Position numbers and translations under genes: made by a program. Shown piece by piece: positions 1 to 3,922 of a stretch of DNA of 5,147 bases. Origin of the DNA: Chthoniobacterales bacterium (GTDB lineage Bacteria > Verrucomicrobiota > Verrucomicrobiia > Chthoniobacterales > JACTMZ01); assembly GCA_017853515.1 (NCBI GenBank), contig JAFMJK010000161.1, forward strand, positions 1 through 5,147. Reading direction: 5' to 3'. Position 1 is the stretch's first letter; each line of letters opens with the position of its first letter. Below the pieces are notes generated by a model that saw only the letters and a list, made by a program, of their open reading frames with translations, did no database searches and was not told the DNA's origin.

Positions 1-789
1 TCGAGCGTCAACGCGACGTCGAGCATGCCGACACGGGAGCAAACGGAACGTCTGCGCGCCTCCGGTTTGTTCGGCGAAGTGGCTTGCGGCTTCTGGAAAG
101 AAAAACCCGGACTGCGCGAGGCGCTCGACTCGCTGACCAAGCCCGAGGTCTTCATCGTGCCGAACTTCACCGTCGAAGGGTATTTTGTGCGCAACGTCAT
201 CCCGAAGGAACTGGATCTGACCGGGCCGGTGACGCGGCGCGAGAGCGGACAAGTCTTGCGCTTGTGTTTGCCGGTGGGGGGACATCCGCGCATGACCGAA
301 GTGCTGCTCCATCGCGCGCGCGAGGTGGCGCCGGAGGTTGATTTTGCGCAAGCCGCGCTGCTTGTCCTTGGTCACGGCACGCCGCTCGACACACGCAGTT
401 CGGAAGCGGTCGAAGCGCAGGTTGCCGAGATACGCGGCCGCGGGATTTTCGCCGAAGTGCACGGCGCGTTCATGGAAACACCACCGAAGATCGAGGATTG
501 GCGCAAACTCACCGCGTGTCGCGATGTCATCGCCGTTCCTTTCTTTATCGCCGACGGACTGCACAGCGACGACGACATCCCGGAATTGCTCGGCATTGCG
601 GGCGAGGGGACGGCCGGTGAGCGCGAGCGCAAGAACCCGCATTTGCTCGACGGGCGGCGTCTTTACTACTCGCGTGCCGTCGGGACGGACCCGGGGATGG
701 TGGAGGTCATCCTTGATCAGGTGCACTCGTGGGAACTGTGCGCCAAGGGGATGCCCCGAAACGGGCAGACAAACGCCGGTGCGGTGTGA
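1..789 (+). CDS. cbiX: CbiX-type sirohydrochlorin cobalto/ferrochelatase, two-domain, 5' partial
   Basis: Inserts Co2+ or Fe2+ into sirohydrochlorin, in the cytoplasm, on the route to cobalamin or siroheme; the metal cannot be told from sequence. The frame is open to base 1 and reads SSVNATSS before the ATG at 25. That resembles the residues just after the catalytic HGS of CbiX proteins, so the true start and first His lie just outside the window and the ATG at 25 is internal. Counted from that ATG, a second CbiX domain starts with LGHGT (His117). It continues with a FAEVHGAFMETPP segment (142-154) and a PFFIADGLHSDDDIPELLG segment (172-190), whose His180 is the expected second metal ligand. 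In the N-terminal domain the matching segment PNFTVEGYFVRNVIP (46-60) has Phe54 in place of that His. The stop is 12 nt before the glyoxalase gene, so co-transcription is likely. Family assignment is firm; the gene name is less so. Confidence 0.85.
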   Translation, partial: SSVNATSSMPTREQTERLRASGLFGEVACGFWKEKPGLREALDSLTKPEVFIVPNFTVEGYFVRNVIPKELDLTGPVTRRESGQVLRLCLPVGGHPRMTEVLLHRAREVAPEVDFAQAALLVLGHGTPLDTRSSEAVEAQVAEIRGRGIFAEVHGAFMETPPKIEDWRKLTACRDVIAVPFFIADGLHSDDDIPELLGIAGEGTAGERERKNPHLLDGRRLYYSRAVGTDPGMVEVILDQVHSWELCAKGMPRNGQTNAGAV

Positions 790-801
790 TAGGCATATCG
801 C

Positions 802-1182
802 ATGGTTACGAAGCTTCTCCACACCCGCTATCGCGTGAATGACCTCGAAAAGACGGTCAATTTCTACAAGGACGTCCTCGGTTTGGAGGAAATCCGCCGC
901 CACAAATCGCCCCGCGGATCGGAGTTGGTCTTCCTCAAGACGCCGGGCAGCGAGGAACTGATCGAGATTTGCTCCTATCCGGCGAGCGGACCGGTGGTGG
1001 TCGGCCCCGACCTCACGCATCTCGCCTTCGAGGTCGACGATCTTGGGGCCTTCGCCAAACAGGCGGCGGCCAAGGGCTATCCCCTGTCCGACGGACCGAC
1101 CACATCGACGAGCGGTTCCGTCTTCGCCTTCATCGATGCGCCGGAAGGCTACGAGATCGAGCTGATCCAGGCGCCGAAATAA
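802..1182 (+). CDS. gloA: Glyoxalase I (lactoylglutathione lyase), short Ni/Co-type VOC protein
   Basis: Isomerises the hemithioacetal of methylglyoxal and glutathione to S-lactoylglutathione, in cytoplasmic methylglyoxal detoxification. The 126 residues match the length of the E. coli-type enzyme and lack the insertions of Zn-type glyoxalases. Two betaalphabetabetabeta (VOC) halves are visible. The first opens with LLHTRYRVNDLEKTVNFYKD and the second with LTHLAFEVDDL near residue 71. All four expected metal ligands align: His7, Glu55 (LIEICSY), His73 and Glu120 (GYEIEL). The ATG at 802 puts His7 close to the N-terminus, as in the family (His5 in E. coli), which supports this start. Only a weak AGG-type ribosome site precedes it. 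The gene lies 12 nt after the chelatase and 11 nt before brnT. A related VOC enzyme with another substrate, for example a methylmalonyl-CoA epimerase-like protein, is possible but less likely. Confidence 0.88.
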   Translation: MVTKLLHTRYRVNDLEKTVNFYKDVLGLEEIRRHKSPRGSELVFLKTPGSEELIEICSYPASGPVVVGPDLTHLAFEVDDLGAFAKQAAAKGYPLSDGPTTSTSGSVFAFIDAPEGYEIELIQAPK

Positions 1183-1193
1183 GCGCGCGTTTT

Positions 1194-1460
1194 ATGGAAT
1201 TCGATTGGCTCGAGGTTTCCTTCGATTTGAAGGCGCTCACGCCGAAGGCGATCGAGGAGTCTTTCGAAGATCCCTTCAGTCTTCGTTTGTTGCCCGACAC
1301 GGATTCGGCCGAGGCGCGTTATTTCAATCTCGGCCGCACCGCCGATGGCACGGGTATCTTCAGTGTCTTCTGGACCGACGGGAAATCTTTCCGCGTCATT
1401 GCCGCGCGGCGCATGACGCGCGACGAAGAAAACTTCTTCGACCGCAAAAACGATGAGTGA
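1194..1460 (+). CDS. brnT: BrnT-family (DUF497) toxin, divergent
   Basis: Probable ribonuclease toxin of a type II toxin-antitoxin pair; BrnT has a RelE-like fold and slows growth by RNA cleavage. The 88 residues show the family layout. The start is MEFDW, an ESFEDPFSLRLLPD segment (22-35) matches the usual 'VFxDP' region, then come RYFNLGRT (42-49), GIFSVFWTDGKSFRVIAAR (54-72) and a terminal MTRDEENFFDRK helix (74-85). The usual KHGV motif before the 'VFxDP' region reads KALT here (13-16), so the conserved His is absent. The frame is open further upstream inside gloA, but the ATG at 1194 gives the canonical N-terminus and follows the gloA stop. No clear Shine-Dalgarno is seen, so translation may be coupled to gloA. 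The stop overlaps the brnA start (ATGAGTGA). The pair identity makes the family call fairly safe; toxic activity is inferred. Confidence 0.75.
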   Translation: MEFDWLEVSFDLKALTPKAIEESFEDPFSLRLLPDTDSAEARYFNLGRTADGTGIFSVFWTDGKSFRVIAARRMTRDEENFFDRKNDE

Positions 1461-1737
1461 CGGAACGGAAAATCTGCGCGTCCTGCGCTCGTGGTCCGAG
1501 GTGCCGGAATTCGATTCGCCGCACGCCGAGTCCGGGTTCTGGCTCAAACACAGCCTCGATCCCAAGCTGATGAACGGTTCGATCCTCAAGGGCGACGCGC
1601 GCGAGTCTGCCACCGTGACCCTGCGGTTCGACCCGCGGATGCTGGCGCGGATCAAGCGCGTGGCGCGGTCGCGTTATTTGAATTACCAAAGCATGATCAA
1701 GCAGTGGCTGGCCGAGCGGTTGGAAAAAGAAGGATAA
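1453..1737 (+). CDS. brnA: BrnA/CopG-type ribbon-helix-helix antitoxin
   Basis: Antitoxin expected to bind and neutralise BrnT and, as a dimer, to repress its own operon. The 94 residues split into two parts. The N-terminal half contains VPEFDSPHAESGFWLKHSL (17-35), which matches the 'PEFxSExEExxFW' toxin-contacting region of CopG-type antitoxins. The C-terminal half is a ribbon-helix-helix DNA-binding domain: beta strand TVTLRF (54-59), helix A PRMLARIKRVARSR (61-74), helix B around YQSMIKQWLAERLEKE (78-93). It starts inside the last codons of brnT with an 8-nt overlap, the toxin-then-antitoxin order typical of brnTA. No separate ribosome site is evident, so coupling with brnT is likely. The operator cannot be placed: only 11 nt lie between gloA and brnT, and no convincing palindrome was seen there. 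Confidence 0.8.
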   Translation: MSDGTENLRVLRSWSEVPEFDSPHAESGFWLKHSLDPKLMNGSILKGDARESATVTLRFDPRMLARIKRVARSRYLNYQSMIKQWLAERLEKEG

Positions 1738-1777
1738 CACCACAGAGAGCGCAGAGCGCACGGAGGAGAGGAAAAAA
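1738..1777. repeat. CACAGAG-type intergenic repeat tract
   Basis: Directly after the brnA stop comes CACCACAGAGAGCGCAGAG, then GCGCACGGAGGAGAGG and an A6 run. It is built from degenerate tandem units of roughly 9 nt, (C/G)CACAGAG or variants. Non-coding tracts of this kind (ACCACAGAGnnCACAGAG..) are, from general knowledge, scattered between genes in Verrucomicrobiota, Planctomycetota and other environmental bacteria; their function is unknown. Only one copy is visible here, so dispersal cannot be shown from the window. No hairpin or U-tract makes it a convincing brnA terminator. Confidence 0.5.
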
Positions 1778-1801
1778 TGGTTCAGAATTGAGGTGATGAG
1801 G

Positions 1802-1876
1802 TGTAGCGGCGGACTATGTCCGTCGGTGCCTTACCTTATCGTCTGCATGTTCCGGCGGTCATAGACCGCCGCTACA
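1802..1876. repeat. REPIN-like element: two inverted REP hairpins
   Basis: Two 25-nt arms, 1802-1826 and 1852-1876, are inverted copies with 22 of 25 positions matching, around a 25-nt spacer. Each arm is itself a hairpin. The left one is CGGCGGAC-TAT-GTCCGTCG (1807-1825, one G-T mismatch). The right one is CGGCGGTC-ATA-GACCGCCG (1853-1871, perfect). GTAG stands immediately 5' of the left hairpin (1803-1806) and CTAC immediately 3' of the right one (1872-1875). This is the GTAG foot typical of REP sequences mobilised by RAYT (TnpA-REP) transposases. The arms differ by an A/T to T/A swap that keeps both hairpins paired. Total length of 75 nt fits a REPIN. No transposase gene is in the window. 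Confidence 0.72.
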
Positions 1877-1890
1877 ATCTGGGGTATAAG
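1862..1890 (+). promoter_or_regulatory. Possible sigma70-type promoter of ald
   Basis: TAGACC (1862-1867, 4 of 6 to TTGACA) and TATAAG (1885-1890, 5 of 6 to TATAAT) are separated by exactly 17 nt. The predicted start of transcription is about 1896-1898, only some 6-8 nt before the ald ATG at 1904. No Shine-Dalgarno is seen there, so the mRNA would be nearly leaderless. The -35 falls within the right REP hairpin. The call rests on consensus matching only. Confidence 0.35.
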
Positions 1891-1903
1891 CAACAATCTC
1901 CCT

Positions 1904-3001
1904 ATGAACATCGGCGTCCCCCGCGAAATCAAAAAGCAGGAGCACCGCGTCGCGCTCTTGCCGGCGACCGCCTACCAACTAGTCAAACGCGGGCACCGCG
2001 TGCTGGTGGAAAAAGGTGCGGGGGCCGGTTGTGGCTACCCCGACGCCGAATACGTGGCGGCCGGCGCGACCATGGTCGACACGCACGCCGCGGCGTTCGA
2101 TGCCGACCTGGTGGTCAAAGTGAAGGAGCCGCAGCCCGAGGAAATTCCGCTGCTGCGCAAAGGACAGATCCTTTTCACTTATTTGCACCTCGCGGCGGAC
2201 AAAGCCCTGACCGAAGCGATGGTGAAGAGCGGGGTGACCGGGCTCGCTTACGAGACTATCGAAATCAACCGCCACCTCCCGCTGCTCGAACCGATGAGCG
2301 AGATTGCCGGACGCATGTCGGTGGTGGTCGGGGCCAATCTGCTGGCCAAGCACCACGGGGGCACCGGCGTTTTGCTTGGCGGTGTTCCGGGTGTTCTCCC
2401 GGGAAAAGTGGTGGTCATCGGCGGCGGGACTTCGGGCATCAATGCCGCGCGGATGGCGCAGGGACTTGGAGCGGATGTGACCATTCTCGAAGTCGATCTC
2501 GAGCGCATGCGCTTCCTCGATATCACCCTGCACACCGCGCACACCCTTTATTCCAACGAAGCCCATTTGCAGGAAGTCCTCCCCCAAGTGGATTTGCTCA
2601 TCGGTGCGGTTCTAGTGCCAGGCGCGCGCGCCCCGCGGCTCATCACCCGCGAAATGCTCCGTCACATGAAACCCGGGAGCGTTTTTGTCGATATCGCCAT
2701 CGACCAAGGCGGATGCGCCGAGACGTCACGCCCGACCACGCATGAGAATCCGACCTTTGTCGAAGAGGGCGTGATCCACTACTGCGTGACCAACATGCCC
2801 GGCGCCTATGCCCGGACTGCCACGCAGGCCCTGACCAATGTCACTTCGCGCTACGTGGAAATGATTGCCGACCTAGGACTTGCCGGTGCCTGCGAAAAAG
2901 TTCCCGCCCTACGCGGCGGCATCAATGTGCACGACGGCAAGCTTATTTGCCCTATGGTCGCCGAGGCGCACGGGATGTCGGCGAGCGAGTTGAAGTCCTG
3001 A
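1904..3001 (+). CDS. ald: Alanine dehydrogenase (EC 1.4.1.1)
   Basis: Catalyses reversible NAD-dependent oxidative deamination of L-alanine to pyruvate and ammonia, linking amino-acid catabolism, nitrogen assimilation and redox balance; a cytoplasmic, usually hexameric enzyme. The 365 residues are close to the usual length of about 370. MNIGVPREIKKQEHRVAL is the canonical N-terminus and supports the ATG at 1904. Substrate and catalytic residues align with the well-known enzymes: Arg15, Lys74 (VKVKEP), His95 (FTYLHLAA) and Asp267 (VDIAIDQGG). The Rossmann glycine motif is VVVIGGGTSG (169-178). At the end of the next strand Glu196 (TILEVD) stands where Asp is typical for binding the NAD ribose. 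Conserved APMSE-, GGVPGV- and GAVLVPGA-type blocks are present. It lies alone after the repeat spacer, converging on the PEP-CTERM gene, and is probably transcribed from its own promoter. No frameshift is seen. Confidence 0.95.
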   Translation: MNIGVPREIKKQEHRVALLPATAYQLVKRGHRVLVEKGAGAGCGYPDAEYVAAGATMVDTHAAAFDADLVVKVKEPQPEEIPLLRKGQILFTYLHLAADKALTEAMVKSGVTGLAYETIEINRHLPLLEPMSEIAGRMSVVVGANLLAKHHGGTGVLLGGVPGVLPGKVVVIGGGTSGINAARMAQGLGADVTILEVDLERMRFLDITLHTAHTLYSNEAHLQEVLPQVDLLIGAVLVPGARAPRLITREMLRHMKPGSVFVDIAIDQGGCAETSRPTTHENPTFVEEGVIHYCVTNMPGAYARTATQALTNVTSRYVEMIADLGLAGACEKVPALRGGINVHDGKLICPMVAEAHGMSASELKS

Positions 3002-3004
3002 CGA

Positions 3005-3046
3005 GCGACCGAGGTCTTAAGCCGCGGCAGGGGCTTCTTCGGTCGC
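3005..3046. terminator. Hairpin at the ald / PEP-CTERM convergent junction
   Basis: Outer arms 3005-3014 (GCGACCGAGG) and 3037-3046 (CTTCGGTCGC) pair over 10 bp including one G-U. After a 4-nt bulge, inner arms 3019-3023 (AAGCC) and 3032-3036 (GGCTT) pair perfectly around an 8-nt loop. It begins 3 nt after the ald stop and covers the last codons of the opposing gene, as a shared bidirectional terminator would. Neither strand has a clear U-tract after the stem, so intrinsic termination is uncertain. Confidence 0.4.
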
Positions 3047-3811
3047 CGCACGCATCCGGCGACGACGGATGTAAAGCGCGGTCAGCACGAGCAACCCGGC
3101 CGCTGCCCACGTTCCCGGTTCAGGAATTGGTTGGGCATTGACCGAGAAGGCGCCGCCCAAGGTGAGATCCAAAGATGGAATACCTCCACCCGAAAGGGTG
3201 ATGAAGTTGATGGATGACCAATCAATCGAACCGGCACCTACAAATGAGTTCAGCGAAATGGAATACTGCGTGATTGGGTTAAGAACCGGCTTTGTCGGAA
3301 TCGAGTGGACGTAGGTGGCCACGTTCGCGCTCGTATCGGTAAATGTCCAAGTGATGCTGTTGGGCAGGTCGGATGTCAGCAGGCTGAAATCCAAGGTGCT
3401 CTTGATGAGGCTGAAATTGGTTGCAGCGGCACCGTCGCGGAAGTCTATACCGCCGAGTCCGGCGGTGCCGTTTGCACCACCCCACGTCACAGTGAAGTTT
3501 GCCGTAGCATCCAATCCTGATCCGAGAGCCAAGCGTGGTCCGCCGCCCAAAGCATTGGTCAGAACACGAAGCCTGCTGTCTTCAAAGTTGGCATCGTTGC
3601 CCGTTGATGAGAGGTCAATCGTGCGAAAGTTCCCGACAGCATCAACTGACGCGATGGTTGTGTTTGTGGAGGAGTCGTAAGTCACCGCGTTTGTTTGCAG
3701 CGTTGTCAGCTTATCGATGTAGACCACGCCCGCACGGGCTGCCGGGGCAACGAGACAGAGAATCGCGGCCAAGTTGATGCAGATGGCTGCTTTGAGAGAG
3801 GTGGGGTTCAT
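3017..3811 (-). CDS. PEP-CTERM sorting-domain protein, secreted, function unknown
   Basis: An exported protein predicted to be processed at its C-terminal signal by an exosortase and released to the envelope or extracellular matrix. Its 264 residues start with a signal peptide: MNPTSLK, a hydrophobic core (about 8-22) and a likely cut after ARA (27). The mature part (28-225) is rich in Ser, Thr, Asn and Gly, with alternating beta-type stretches and no recognised catalytic motif. The tail has the full tripartite signal: PEPGTW (230-235), a hydrophobic segment (about 235-248) and RRRRMR (249-254), followed by an Ala/Glu-rich end. Sampled GC (45-53% in two lines) is lower than in flanking genes, as is common for such proteins. 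No exosortase is nearby, so it is probably a stand-alone substrate. A GAGGAG lies 20 nt upstream of the ATG, too far to be an ordinary ribosome site, and no alternative in-frame start fits it. Confidence 0.88.
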   Translation of the reverse strand: MNPTSLKAAICINLAAILCLVAPAARAGVVYIDKLTTLQTNAVTYDSSTNTTIASVDAVGNFRTIDLSSTGNDANFEDSRLRVLTNALGGGPRLALGSGLDATANFTVTWGGANGTAGLGGIDFRDGAAATNFSLIKSTLDFSLLTSDLPNSITWTFTDTSANVATYVHSIPTKPVLNPITQYSISLNSFVGAGSIDWSSINFITLSGGGIPSLDLTLGGAFSVNAQPIPEPGTWAAAGLLVLTALYIRRRRMRAATEEAPAAA

Positions 3812-3853
3812 GGCTTTTGGGGCTGTGCTGACTCCTCAAAAGATGAAGAGATT

Positions 3854-3897
3854 CGGCTGCCTCACAAGGGAAAAATACAGGCAGCCGCAAAAGGCTG
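3854..3897 (-). terminator. Overlapping alternative hairpins between helical-repeat gene and PEP-CTERM gene
   Basis: Read on the minus strand, CAGCC (3897-3893) pairs with GGCTG (3886-3882) around TTTTGC, and T5 follows 6 nt later (3875-3871). This resembles a short intrinsic terminator for the upstream helical-repeat gene, whose stop is at 3923-3925. The second arm is also part of CGGCTGCCT (3887-3879), which pairs perfectly over 9 bp with AGGCAGCCG (3862-3854) around a 16-nt loop. The two structures exclude each other, an arrangement seen in attenuators. The larger hairpin ends 42 nt before the PEP-CTERM start codon, so it may instead act in that gene's leader. Confidence 0.4.
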
Positions 3898-3922
3898 ATA
3901 ATCAGGCGATTGAATATCCCTT

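Noticed and set aside
25..789. ATG at 25 as the true start of the chelatase
   Set aside because: The frame stays open to base 1 and the residues before this Met (SSVNATSS) fit the family's N-terminal region, so the gene begins upstream of the window.
969..1193. Upstream extension of the BrnT frame to 969
   Set aside because: It would overlap most of the second half of gloA and the translated part has no similarity to BrnT; the ATG at 1194 gives the canonical N-terminus.
1194..1737. ParE/RelE-ParD or HigBA pair instead of BrnTA
   Set aside because: The DPFSLRLLPD and VFWTDGKSFRVIAAR blocks, with the PEF..FW antitoxin region, point to DUF497 and its CopG partner.
1738..1777. CRISPR array or tandem microsatellite
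   Set aside because: Units are short and degenerate with no regular spacers; it fits a known style of dispersed intergenic repeat better.
1816..2745. 309-residue + strand reading frame across the repeat and ald
   Set aside because: It begins inside the REPIN-like element and runs in the shadow of ald; it is Arg/Pro/Gly-rich with no recognisable domain.
3812..3922. Sigma54 promoter for the PEP-CTERM gene
   Set aside because: No GG-N10-GC core with proper flanks (TGGCAC..TTGC) was found on the minus strand; sigma70-like candidates were also weak.
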